Shown piece by piece: positions 37,001 to 48,726 of a stretch of 64,000 nt of DNA (positions are counted from its first letter, which is position 1; each line of letters starts with the position of its first letter). Source of the stretch: Nymphaea colorata (taxonomy: Eukaryota; Streptophyta; Magnoliopsida; Nymphaeales; Nymphaeaceae). The position numbers and the translations under genes are program-made. The notes beneath the pieces are model-generated. The model saw only the letters and a list, made by a program, of their open reading frames with translations. It was not told the DNA's origin and did not search any database. The DNA lies in assembly GCF_008831285.2 (NCBI RefSeq), contig NC_045139.1:18954354-19018353 (forward strand), given 5' to 3'.

Positions 37001-38228
37001 AAAATTATGCCTTTCTGTAGATATCATCACAGATTCTTTGGTCAGTACAATCTCCAGAGGTCTCGTGTCACTTTCTCATCTGGACCTTCGTGATGCACCC
37101 ATGATAGAACCAATTCTAAGCTTTGATCTTACAAATTTTGGCATACAACAGATAAATCAAAATGGAAAGCTGAAGCATCTTTCACTTGTTCGAAGTCAGG
37201 AGTACCTACCTACCTACTTCAAACGAGTGAATGACCTTGGGATCCTCTTAATGTCAGAAACCTGCTCAGGTTTAGAAAGTATTCATCTTGGAGGGTTCTG
37301 TCGAATCACAGATGCAGGCTTCAGGGCAATCCTTCATTCATGCTCTAACTTGCATAAGCTTAAGGTCTGGAATGGAACTCAATTGACTGATTTGGTGTTT
37401 CATGACATATCTGCAACGTCTCTTTCTCTAACATCTGTCAGCTTGAGATCGTGTAAGTTACTGACTGACCTTTCTATCACACGGTTGTCCTCAAACAAGG
37501 ATCTTGGAATTTTAGATTTGAGAGGTTGTCGTGAGATTGGAGATGATGCATTAAAGGCTGTAAGTTGTCTTTCAAAGTTGAAGAGCTTGCAGCTAGATGG
37601 GTCCTATATTAGTGATACTGGCTTATCTTATATTGGTCATGGTGCCGCTTCTTTGGTCTCATTGTCTGTACGAGGTTGTACTAGACTGACAGACAAGTGT
37701 GTATCTTCTATATTTTCGGGTTCCCTGAGACGTTCCTTACAGGTTCTTGACCTCTCTCTCTTACCCAGTCTATCAGATGAAGGAATTCTAATGTTGGTAA
37801 AATGTGGAGTTTTGCTTGCTGAACTGCGTCTGCGCGAGTGTCCCCATATAGGGGATACTTCTGTCATGGCCCTGGCTTCGATGCAGGTAGAAGGTGGGAG
37901 GCATGGCAGTTCATTGCGTTTGCTGGATCTTTACAATTGTGGTCACATTACTAAACTAGCCCTTCGTTGGTTTTGGAAGCCTTACTTTCCCAGGTTGCGT
38001 TGGCTGGGAGTTATGGGAAGTGTTAACAGAGATATGGTTGAGGCTCTGGCTAGAAGCCGCCCCTTCTTGAATGTGGCATGCCATGGAGAGGAACTAGGAT
38101 CCCGTTGTTGGGATTCATTCAGCAACCTATGTGGGAGTGAGTATGAGGAGATCGATGAACTAGAACAATGGCTGATAGAAGGAGAGGACTGGGAAGAAGA
38201 AGAAGAGATGGAAGATGAATTGGTCTGA
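34092..38228 (+). CDS. FBL10: F-box/LRR-repeat protein, FBL10 type
   Basis: Four exons (34092-34322, 34411-34616, 34733-34826, 36804-38228) give 651 residues. The product should be the substrate-binding part of an SCF ubiquitin ligase: the F-box at about 30-70 (LEMLPQVLLQSVMARLDVSS) would bind the SKP1-like adaptor, and the leucine-rich repeats from about 95 to 600 the target. Repeats with the cysteine-containing LRR pattern are plain in exon 4 (LGILDLRGCREIGDDALKAV; LVSLSVRGCTRLTDKCVSSI). The C-terminus is strongly acidic, after a DELEQWL motif that I remember from Arabidopsis FBL10 (At2g17020), as I do VWALASEKL and SLVRSQEYL. Length fits that protein. The ATG at 34092 was preferred to an upstream open extension because the Ala/Gly/Glu-rich N-terminus and strong context (G at +4) begin there. 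Intron 3 is 2.0 kb; the others are about 90-120 bases. Target unknown. Confidence 0.93.
35177..35258. repeat. Imperfect tandem duplication in FBL10 intron 3
   Basis: TTGGATTGATCCAAGTGAAA and TTGGATTGATCCACTTGAAA occur about 40 bases apart, each followed by TGGA and a TAGATCTA or AGATCTAC segment. Located in the long third intron, clear of the splice sites. Confidence 0.7.
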
Positions 38229-40478
38229 CCATCAAATTGTAGCCGAATTGGTTGCTAAATTGTTTTGACCGTGTAACTTAGTGTGTATATCCACGACTGG
38301 TGGATTCTGTTAGGGAAGTATTGAAGAGGTTGTGGTGTTTGGAGGATTGATTCATGATGATCTCATGCTCATATTTCTAAGTGGTTGTGCTGTTGGGTTC
38401 TGACATCTGTTGGAGCTTCAGTTCATTCATGGTAGAGTTCGCATGGCCTGAAATGCAAACTGCAGGCTTCTTGCTCCATGAACATCTTCAGCGGGTCAGA
38501 GTTCTGATGGGTGCTGATTCACAGCCAAACTTGGCTTTTAGCAGAAGAATGCTGAAGCCAAACGAAGTTGTTGGGATGCTGATGGTTTATTAAGTTCTTG
38601 TATCCTAATGTGTTTTGACATCCTTCTCGGGAATTTATAATGTTTATTCATTTAATCACAGAACGTGACACTTTAGTTGTATGCTTCAGTCAACTTCTTG
38701 TTCTTCATAGAAAAATCTGTATTCTCGTACTTTTGATGTTATCTGAGATGAAAACTAATTAGGCCTCGGTCCATCAATCTTGTTCATGGTTTGCATGTTC
38801 TTTGTACTGGAGCAAGACGCCTTGCTGGTGTATCCGTTGGTTTGACCGAAATGCATGGTTTCATCTTGCATCAGTGGAAGTATTCTCTCTTAAAACATGT
38901 CTGCCACGGTGCCTTCGTTCTGAGATATCTCCATCTTGGATGCATTTTTAGAATTTGGAAGTCTCAAACTGAGATTTTCCTTTTTTTTTAAAAAAAGAAA
39001 AGAAAGAAAAAACTGCAAAGTTGCAAGCAAAGTTTTATGTTGCTAATAATGAACTACCGGCATATTCCTTGAAATATCACAACTGCAGCTGTGTATTAAT
39101 TTGCTGCTGCATTGATCTGATCAAATAATCTAAAAGCTCGCATCGTAAGGGCATCCATCATCTTCGAGATCCACCTTCTATGGTCGACGTTTTAATCGCG
39201 TCGCTGCGGTTCGGTTCGCCCGATATTATTTCGGATAACGTCTGCCCAACGGCCAGCTTTATTAATGTGTGGTTGCTAGCCCTCCTTTAACCGCCAGGAA
39301 CCTTTCATTTTTTCCTTCAATACATCTGTGAAGCCACCATTTCCATCTTCTACAATTAGCTACATCTCACCAGGATGAAATTGATCTCCTGTCATGGTTT
39401 TCAGAAACTGAAACAGCCGACATATCTTCAGGATCTGGTGCTCATTAAGCACTTGGCCAGCTTCCTTAAACAGAATCGTGCTTCCTTAAACAGAATCGTG
39501 CCCCGATGCCAAAGATAGGAATTACGTCCTGAATGAACAGTTACTTCTACAAGAATCCATCCACTATCCTGATTTCCAAAATAGGGTGAAAATACCAGTT
39601 CTTATCCAAAGCTGAATGGCCTCCGTAGCCTGGATCAGCTTATTCAAATTGATTCATTGGCAAAGTAATTCAATTCATGAAATGGTGCAAGAGGGACGTG
39701 TGTCATGTACTGTTTGTTTTTTTTTTTTTAATTTGACCATTTTTAAAGTCCTTATTTTCAGTTATTCTTTATCATTTTTGTTTCAGTCTAAAGGTATATA
39801 TGTATAATAGAATTCGCCGATTTCTCATTGATCTAGATGAACTGCTGAATCGACCGACTTTATCCAAATTTTTATAACGCTTGAGCAAGGGTTATTGTAA
39901 AACCTCTATGTCAAGTCTAAACTCTGTGTCTCTGCTGTCTGAGTTTCTCTGTGATGTTTCTTTTATAAGTGTTATTCAAGGATCACCGGTGTTTTTCTTT
40001 CGAGAGGCGATTCCATCAATGAAGAAGGACCCGGAGAAAGCATTGATACTGCTTGAATTAGATGGGACCAGCAGAGGATCAGGATGTCAGTTCAGTTGTA
40101 AAATAGAATCGGCAGATGATTGGACCTGCTTTCGGTATCTTCTAATTCTAATTAGAAGTAAATTAAACACAACATTCAAGAGGCATCAGTAAAGCAAACT
40201 CATTATTTTCTATCAAACATTTCTATTTATTTTTCTATTCGTGTCCAGCAGATGCCAACCAATGTTCAGACCAAAATCTCGGTCTGCAGAAAGGAATGAA
40301 ACATCCCTCCACGTTTTCCAGTCGTGCAAACAGTATGAAGGACTCCCCACCTTCATGACTTCCTCCTTCCCATAATCCCATTCATCACCACCATTCACTC
40401 GACATATCTAGGAAAAAAAACCGACAACCCAATTGGAAACAAGCAGCTGCAGTCCCTCCAGTGGAACTTGAAGAAGCA
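38229..40478. other. Intergenic stretch between the FBL10-like and IQD genes
   Basis: Holds the FBL10-like 3' UTR and the IQD promoter and leader. No domain-bearing frame was found. One perfect 20-base tandem repeat is listed separately. From 40359 the IQD frame is open without ATG up to its start codon. Confidence 0.6.
39461..39500. repeat. Perfect 20-base tandem repeat
   Basis: CTTCCTTAAACAGAATCGTG occurs twice head to tail with no difference. The perfect match suggests a recent slippage or duplication. Confidence 0.95.
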
Positions 40479-41398
40479 ATGACAATCATTTACAGAAGAT
40501 GGATCCATGGTGTGAAGAGAAAACTGCTCAGGTTTCACAGAAGAAGACCGGACGGGTCACGGCTCAAGTCGAACGAAGACCAGGAGATTGTCCAGAGTCT
40601 AAGGACAGGAAAAGTAAAAGGAGTACTGGTGGGAGAGGAGGAGGAGGAGGAAGAATATGCGGATGTGAAGGAGATGAGATGGGCTTTGCAGCAGGCTGTG
40701 AACCTTCTGTCTCGTGAGGAAATGGCAGCCATCAAGATCCAAGCCTGCTTCAGGGGCCACTTGGTATCTCCGATTTATATCTTCTTGTTCACCAATTCAA
40801 TTTCTTTTTCTGCTAAGTAGTTATTCTACCCCGAATCAGCCACGCCTTGATTATGCAATAACCTATGCAATCACAGTTCCGAGTTTTCATTTTCAGGTCC
40901 TTTGTTCCTGAAAATCTGACTACATGGATGTGATCTCCAAGGTTCGGAATGTAGAAATCCATTACTTTTCTCTTTGTATCTATCAATAGAACTTTACGGT
41001 AGAAGATCAATAGAAGTGAGAGCATAGTTCCATTAGAACATCTGAAAAACATTTCAGGGAATGTAATTGCATAAACTTTTATGCAATTCTATTGCATCCC
41101 ATCTTCGTTTGGCAACAATTCCCATGCAATCTTTATGTTTATGAAGAGCAATGCAAAAGGCTGATTCATGTGGCGAATTGCTTCTCTATAACGAGTTTGC
41201 GATTTGCAGGCCAGGCGTGCATTTCGGGCTCTCAGGGGTCTGGTGAGACTACAGGCAGTGTTTCGAGGTTACCGGGTGAGGCAGCAAGCGCGGATTGCAC
41301 TGCGTTGCATGAACAGCTTGGCCAAGCTGCAGGTTCGGATCAGGAACAGGCAGCAGCTTACAGGACCCTCGAAGCCAACTGCAATTCTACCACCTTGA
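40479..41398 (+). CDS. Small IQ67-domain (IQD) calmodulin-binding protein
   Basis: Two exons (40479-40763 and 41210-41398) give 157 residues. IQD proteins bind calmodulin and often act as scaffolds at microtubules, membranes or in the nucleus. Consecutive IQ motifs are visible: AAIKIQACFRGHLARRAF (about 83-100), LVRLQAVFRGYRVRQQ (about 106-121) and a degenerate third with SLAKLQVRIR (about 131-140). The intron falls exactly between GHL and ARRAF, the conserved IQD intron position, which supports the model. The N-terminus is very basic (RRW, KRK, HRRRR-like) and is followed by a Glu run at about 53-59. Most plant IQDs are several hundred residues, with long C-terminal tails; this one ends 20 residues after the third motif, like the shortest Arabidopsis members. 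The ATG at 40479 is the first in frame; an upstream exon cannot be excluded. Confidence 0.88.
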
Positions 41399-41889
41399 TA
41401 TAGGCTCCTACAATGCCGCTCACTAATTCCATTCTGGATTCATTTAATTTATTTCTAATAGTTCTTACGAAAGCTTTCACTAATGGCAGCCCCTTTCTCT
41501 TTCTTGCCCTGTGTCGAGAGAATATTAACTAAGGATGTGTGTGATTCTGTGGGGATTTAACATTGCAAGAAGTGTACACGAAATACACCTCGTCACAATA
41601 ACTGAATCTCTCTCGCGCTCTCTATTGAGGAAATTGTACATGAAATACACTTCTTTACAATAACAGATTGTGAATCTTCTCTCTTTCTCTTCCGTTATAT
41701 ATATATAGTCACTAATGAAGGCCTCTTATCCATAGTGATGGATGGATTATCACTTTTTTCTCATTGTTTTTTCTTAATCATCCATCACAATATATCATAT
41801 AGCCCTCATAAGTAACCAGGATACTTTTAGATAACCAAAGTTACCATTCAATATCTTTTTTTCTTTCTTTCTCTCGCTCGCTATATGTT

Positions 41890-43505
41890 CATTACAAAAA
41901 AAAGATGGATTCACTGACGCTTGAGAAAAAGAGATATCAATGAAAGGCTACTGTTGCCAATGTCGGTGAAGATTGATTTTTACTGATGCCTGGAACACGA
42001 CGGTGGTTAAAGTAGCTTGTCCCTATGCGTGTTGTTAGGATGTCGTTGAAGTTGACTTTCTTCGGACATTAGGTGCGCCAACATCGCTAAACATGTTACT
42101 TTTTACCAACGTTCGAAACAAAATGTCGGTGAAAAGTAGTCTTGCCACTAGAAAGTTGTTGAAGTTGAGCTTTTACTGACATCCTACTTGAAAACATTGC
42201 TATACATATTACTTTTTTCTATTTGGCATGGGTTGATAAAAAAAAGTTTGTTTTACCATCAGGTGGTCATGCTCGCGCTGGTGTAATTGTTTTCCAACAA
42301 AAAATTACCGACGTCTGCATGTGTGCCGCTAAAGTTGCTTTCACCAACACGCATCGAACATTGGTAAAAGTTACCAGTCAAATTTTACTGATGTTTTTAG
42401 GTATGGTCTTTACTAGTGCCTCCCACGCATCGGTAAAGGATTTCCCGACTTTATAGCTTCGTTTGAGCCCTTCTTCTCCTTTCTTCTTATTTCATCTTTT
42501 CTTTTCTCCTCACTTTTCTTCCCATTGCATTTACTGAAGTTTTTGGGTGATTCCAAGTGTTCTTCATCAATTTTTGACATCTAAATGATAGAAATGTAGG
42601 TTGCTCGAACTTAATGTTAAGTTTTTTTTTTTTATTTGTGAACGATTTTATGTTATGATATTGTTCCAGGGTAATGGTTTTAGCTTTTTTGCTTCCAGTT
42701 CTAAGGTAATGATTTTAGGCATTCCACAAATAATTGTTCATCCAATCAGTTGCAAATGTCTTTTCCTTAATCTTTGCATGATTAAAAACCAATTAACAAA
42801 TATGATCTATGGGGTCGGACGCTTGTTAACAAAGATCAGCCTTTGGGTGGTCAAAAGGCCCAAAACCATCTGCATAACAAAGTCTGCTGATTCATTTGCT
42901 TATGGTCTACATTTTATGTCATCTTTAACTATGATTATGAGATGCAGATGAATATGCTAAATGTTGCACTTTTTAATCAATTGCTGATTTAGTATGCTGC
43001 ATATTGTTGCATTCAGCCAATCAAGTATAAGCTGATATTATTAATTTACCACTTAGGGTTGTGACTGTTTGAGGTATATCAAGTTTTACCAATTTAGGTG
43101 TGGGTGTGGAGACTATCGAGAATTGTGTCCACTTGCATGAGGAAGATTTTCAATTTTCTTTGGAAGCATCAAGATTAGAAGACAGGAGTAGCTGGAGTTA
43201 GGGATTCATAGATTACGAAAAAAAAATTAACAAATCTTTACCGACGCATGAAATTGCACCGATAATTATATTCGACACTCGTCACGTGTCGGTAAAAGTA
43301 TTATTACCGATGTTCAAGGACAACAATAATAGCTTTCTTTACTTACGCACATGACGCTTCGGTGCAGAACTTTACAGCGACGTGTGCGTTGAAATGTCGC
43401 TAATAGTTTTCATCGATATTTTCTTCATCGTCGACCGCTTAACACATGTTGCCATGTTTTACTGATGTTTTACAACAATCCGTAAATCTTCGATGTTTTG
43501 TTATG
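41890..43505. mobile_element. CACTA (En/Spm)-like non-autonomous element
   Basis: Both ends of this 1.6 kb block are filled with degenerate motifs of the type ACCGACG and TCGGTAAAAG in both orientations (for example 41964, 42125, 42308, 42431, 43240, 43289, 43361), which is the subterminal-repeat pattern of plant CACTA elements. The proposed left terminus CATTACAAAAAAAAG resembles the family's CACTACAAGAAA. The proposed right terminus reads CATAACAAAAC on the minus strand. The middle (about 42.45-43.2 kb) lacks the motifs and encodes no transposase. The 3-base flanks (GTT and TAT) do not match, so the ends are provisional. Confidence 0.5.
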
Positions 43506-43526
43506 TATGTACATGTGGATATATGT

Positions 43527-43528
<2 letters not shown>

Positions 43529-43573
<45 letters not shown>

Positions 43574-43582
43574 AGAGAGAGA
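43529..43582. repeat. (GA)n microsatellite
   Basis: A GA run of about 54 bases with one interruption (GAAGAG). Confidence 0.9.
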
Positions 43583-43780
43583 AACAAAGGGAGGGAGAGA
43601 TAAGCGGAATGATACAACAAAGACAGACAATGCACTTTAGATTTTTGTTGAGTAGGAAAGCCATGGACATGTCTGCCACATTCAAGCTTGGGATGAGGAC
43701 TCAATTTTATGAAATGCGACCTCCACTAAAACATTTAGAACAGGTCCCTGCCCTTACATGAATAAATAAATGCACAAACA

Positions 43781-43821
<41 letters not shown>
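43781..43821. repeat. (ATG)n trinucleotide repeat
   Basis: About 13 perfect ATG units. It yields poly-Met and poly-Ile frames that are not genes. Confidence 0.95.
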
Positions 43822-43822
<1 letters not shown>

Positions 43823-45162
43823 CGCATGTCAAAAATAACATACATGCATGTCATCAACAATCTATCACAGCCCCAAAGCGCGCCAAAAAGATACAAACCA
43901 GACCACATTGCGGTACCGCATGGGTCCGACGGACACATGACTCTGGACCCCACGGACATGACGGAATCCAAACACCGCTTGAACTCCTCTTTTTTGGGTG
44001 GGTAGAAGGGTATTTCATGCTACCGTCAAAAATATCTCAAGCTTCCATGCAACCTTTTGTCTCTTTAGGATACAAGGCCTGTTTTTTGTGAAACAGCTAA
44101 CTTTCATCTCTCATTTGTGTTCAATGCTCTCAAATCCGATATGAAGACTCTCGGATCTTGAAAATGTTTGGGTCCGAATCAAATCGGGCCCACCCTTTTT
44201 TTCTTATCTGGATTATTATCTTTTTTCGTCCCACATAGAATGCCCCTCGAGATCCATGGACTTGAAACCTTCTTATTCTGGACTATTATCTACAGTGGTT
44301 GAATAAGGATCGCCACCGGCCTCTAATAATGGACGAACGGAAATTTCGAAGATCTCTCAACTTGAGAAAAAGGTTTAACTCGTCCAGGCTTCGACTGACT
44401 TGCGCAAGTGGTGACGCGCATGAAACGCCAAGTGCATGTGCGTCTGTGACAATTCGGCTGCCAACTTACCTACCTTTTCAAGGCGATGCCGGCAATGCTC
44501 ATCACCGGACAAAGAGTCGAAGCTCCCCGGTTTTTCTTGTCTCTGGGGTCTAGCGCTGCGTTAGTTTATTGCACAAACAAGTGAATGGTCTTCTATTAGT
44601 AACCGGTGCGACTACCATCTTTTAGTTTAAAATTTCAAAAAGAAAAAAATTTCTCTATTACATCATAGTTATAGTTAGAGTCACAAATGGATTGGCTTTG
44701 AGACAATAAAATGCAGCAGAGGTCGGATCAGAAACAAAGAAACAACTTCTCTATGCAAGTTATAAATTGGAAAAATCATCAAATGGGTTAGGAGATAGCT
44801 CTTATTGTAGTCATGCACATCATAATCTAACTTGTCATAAAATATTGAAAATTTTATGCAACAAATAATGACAAGATCTTGGTCATAGACATTGACTATA
44901 GGGGCGCGCACCGACAGCGCGACAGGTGGACCTCGGAAGGCTTCTATTGGTGGAGGCGGGAGCCGGGTCCACCTCATCCAAGGTTGCAGGCCAATGACAA
45001 ACTATGTTTCTCCTTGACTTGGCTAAATAACAGCTACATATGTTGAATAAATAAAGGCAAGCAAGGTGCGCTCATGTAACCCAATTTGAAGAGGTAATTT
45101 AGAGGCAAAATCTTCCATAAATCCAAAAAGCCCACCTCACAAAATTTTGGTAGGGTCTCATC

Positions 45163-45345
45163 CAGTGGCGAAGCCACTTATAAACTGGTGTGGGCAGTTG
45201 CCCACACCAATTTCTTAATTTTCTTTCATTTTTTATTTTAAGATCATTTAATATTTACTTTTTTGTTATACATGTAGGTGCCCCTTCAGGTATGAAAACC
45301 TGTGAGTTAGAGCCCCTTTAAAAAAAGAAATTCGCTCCGCCACTG
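45163..45345. mobile_element. hAT-type MITE with target-site duplication
   Basis: A 183-base element starts CAGTGGCGAAGC and ends GCTCCGCCACTG, so the termini are inverted repeats differing at one of 12 bases, and they carry the CAG start and GTGGCGGAGC core typical of plant hAT elements. It is flanked by GTCTCATC (45155-45162) and GTCTCACC (45346-45353), an 8-base target-site duplication with one change, as expected for hAT transposition. It is too short to encode anything and must have been moved by a transposase made elsewhere. Confidence 0.85.
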
Positions 45346-48300
45346 GTCTCACCCTCTCAATCTTAGGATCCCAAGGGCTTTGGGGACTAGCATGCTCGAG
45401 ATTTGCGTTTGGGGCCGTGGGCAATCTGCCAGAGGTCATGACCCATCTCCTTCGGATTTAACAAAAAAAAAAAAACAAATTAAAAAAAAATAGTTTAATC
45501 TATGTTATTTCAGCCCCTATTAAAATTTAAAATGATATTTCGACCCACGTGACAAAAAATTCCTAGCTCCACCCCTAACCGTGTGAATATAAAGCAAAGT
45601 GTGAAGCATCATAATTTTAGGGCAGCTGAAGGCAAAATCACGGCATGTATGATTGTATCAAGAAATGCAGTTTAAATGTGGCCTCTAAATGAAAATTTTT
45701 AAAGTAAAACAAGAAGCAATGAATTTATTTTATGTTGACGGTTGTGTTGATGTCATAACTAGCTGGCTTGCAAGAGTAGAACAAAGGTGATTGGCATTGA
45801 ATGCGAAAATGCATGAAGAATGATGTGGACTTTATTATCGCTTGGTGGATAACGATAATCACATGTGGCTTTTGGCCCCTACTTAGGGCCTCTTCTGGAA
45901 GTCATGCATGTCGGGGGACCGACACGTGGCATTGAAAGAGTGGACGTTTTATTTTGAAATTCAAAATTGGTTTTCTCAAAAATGAAAATACCATTTATAG
46001 TTTTGGAAAATTTTTTATTTGACCCTAGTAAGAAATCTGAAATGCATTGTTTTGCCGATATTATCCTGTAATTAAAAATTTCTAGCTTTGCCCTTAAGGT
46101 TTAACATGTCACATGTATTCTACTCTTTTCATTGTCCCAACATTGGAAACATGCAAACGCTGGACATGTGAGCATGTTTTTTTTTTTTGTGTCACGCAAA
46201 CAGAACGGAGTGGCGGAGCCAAAAATTTCTGACTAAGTGGCACTAACATTTCAATTATGAAATTATGAATTTTAGGGTGCAACAAATATGCAAATGAGCA
46301 AGCCCACATGCGCCTCCACTGGATAGAACATCCTGTTTTTCCGCGTCCCACAAACAGCAGATCCAGCCTGCTGATCTTGAGACAAAAAAATCATAAGTTT
46401 GTTGACTTTTTATCTTTCAAACACAAAAGTGTCTATGCAGTTGTTTGCCATATAAATGTGCATGTTCCGTATGCTAGCATGCATGCTTGAAAATATATTT
46501 TTTTATTGGAAAAAGCTTTTGGGCCATTGCTACTAGCTCTTATCCAAAATGTTTGTGGACTTCCACTTAGAAAACAAACTCCATAAGAAAACAAAAAAGA
46601 GAGGGCCAAGAAAGAAGAGTAAAAAGAAGAAGAAAGGAGTTGTCAAAGAAGATCACGACGATCCCGTGGCCCACTGCTTAGGTCCATTGGCAAGACCAAG
46701 TAGGAGAGCAGTTTGTTTATTATATGTTAGTGTTTATCGCACAGTTAAAAATTTTTTATGAAGAAGACCTAATTATGGTTTCAAAATTTAGATAGGAGTC
46801 AAAATATAATTTTTTAAAATTTTTATATAGGATAAATAATTTTTTTATTTTTTACATGTAAATTTTAAAAATAAAATTGAAGAGGCCCTTGTCGGCCCCT
46901 CCTTGGCTCTACCCCTAGTGCTTTCCAACCATTTTACAATATACTCATCTACTTAAGTTTTATTATTTACTATATACGGCTTAAGTCATATACCGTACAT
47001 TCGCACATTCCATTGTAGCCCATGGGGTTCAAGTCAGACCTTCCAACGCTCCTCAACAGGCAGAAACTCCTTTCATATATTTAAAAAAAAAATATTACAA
47101 GAAAGTGACTACATAAACAGAATATCACGAGGGCACTGCCTTCTTTTTCAAAAATTACTAAAAACCGTTTCGATAGTTTGTCTGGGTTCATACAAACCTC
47201 TTATATAGAAATAAAGAACAAAAAGTGTGTATATAGGTATATACATATAATTGATTATGCCTTTCAATTAACTTAAGATTAAACCCTAACTGTTGCAAAT
47301 CAAAAAACAAATGTCAAAGTCATCTTTAGCTTATTCCTTATCACAACGTTTAGAATATGACGGGGTTAAAAAATTCTATCAACCACCACATAAAAGGTCT
47401 TGAAGCATGCTCTCTGGGTTCTCTGAACCCAGAGAGAAAGTGATACTATGAATTAAACTATAGCGGAACAATAAAAGATGATATTGTTCTTGACATGATC
47501 GGATACATCGATACTAATTGACAGGCTAAACCTCAGCACAACGTTTCCTCTTGCCTCTTTCGTAACTCATTTAGCGCGCCTGAAAACGAAAGACCAACCA
47601 TAACTTGATTTTAAAACAATAGCCTCCTCAATTTAATCCCTGATTACAATTTATTATTATTGGGCACTTTTAATTTGCCAAAAAAATAATATGAAAGCTA
47701 CCTATAAAATTCAAATTAGTACGAAGATGTAGCTAAAACATGTTATTAATGTTTTTATTTCACGCATTTCTTTATGATTAAAGGTCTAAATAGCAAAAAT
47801 AATCACATGGGTATATCCACAACTATTCGAAGACTAAAGAATGACAGCAACTTTTAGAAGTATAATCAATAAATTAGTGGATTTTCTCTATCTTTTTGTA
47901 TAAAAGATCAAATCCGTACACAACTAAGGCGTCGTTTTTATTCTTTTTTAATTAGAAGTCAAATCAATAAATCGAGGGATTTACTCTACATTACATTTTT
48001 CAATTTTAATTTCAAGCACCTTTAATCCATAGAAGCCCAAAGTGCAAAACAATCACGTGGCTTAAATATCATAGCCACTAAAAGTCCAAAGATGAAAACA
48101 ATGGGTGTGAAAATAATGCTTCTTTGTGTAAAGTTATGTACATTTGTCAACCTCTTGTTGCATCAATTTTCCCTTTTTCCTTCATACAGCTAATAGTTAT
48201 CAAACTTATGACATCTTTCAACTTGTATATGCTCCATTTCACTTATGTGTGTTTGTTTTTTCGCAGATCTAAGATCCATGGTGATCGTACATCCCTAGGA

Positions 48301-48726
48301 TATCAAATCCATGGATTTAAGATCCGATCACCGTCCCATCCAACTTTAAATCCATGGTTGTTAACCTCTAAGGTGGATTTAAGACCGACGTTCAGAGATC
48401 CTCAGTTTGTTTAAACTGAAGATCTTAAGAAGCACGTCTTTTAATGCAGTCTCGGATCTAAGATATGAGGCTAACAAACGCAACCTTATTGTTTTCTTAT
48501 TCCTAGTTATAACTTGATGTCTCTTATTATTCATGAACAATTGTTTTGGGCCAAAGCAAGGATGGAAAAAATTATAATCTAGCTAGGTAAGGTAACCCTT
48601 GCCAAAATATTTCACATAGACACATTTAAAAAAAAAAAAGGCTTATCTTCAATTGAAATTTTATGCCTACCTGCTCTTCTAAACATGGTTCTTTGGCTTT
48701 GTGACAGGCCAAAAAATGTAGAGCCT

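Noticed and set aside
43439..43761. Several frames across the GA repeat near 43.5 kb, and poly-Met/poly-Ile frames across the ATG repeat
   Set aside because: Products of simple repeats.
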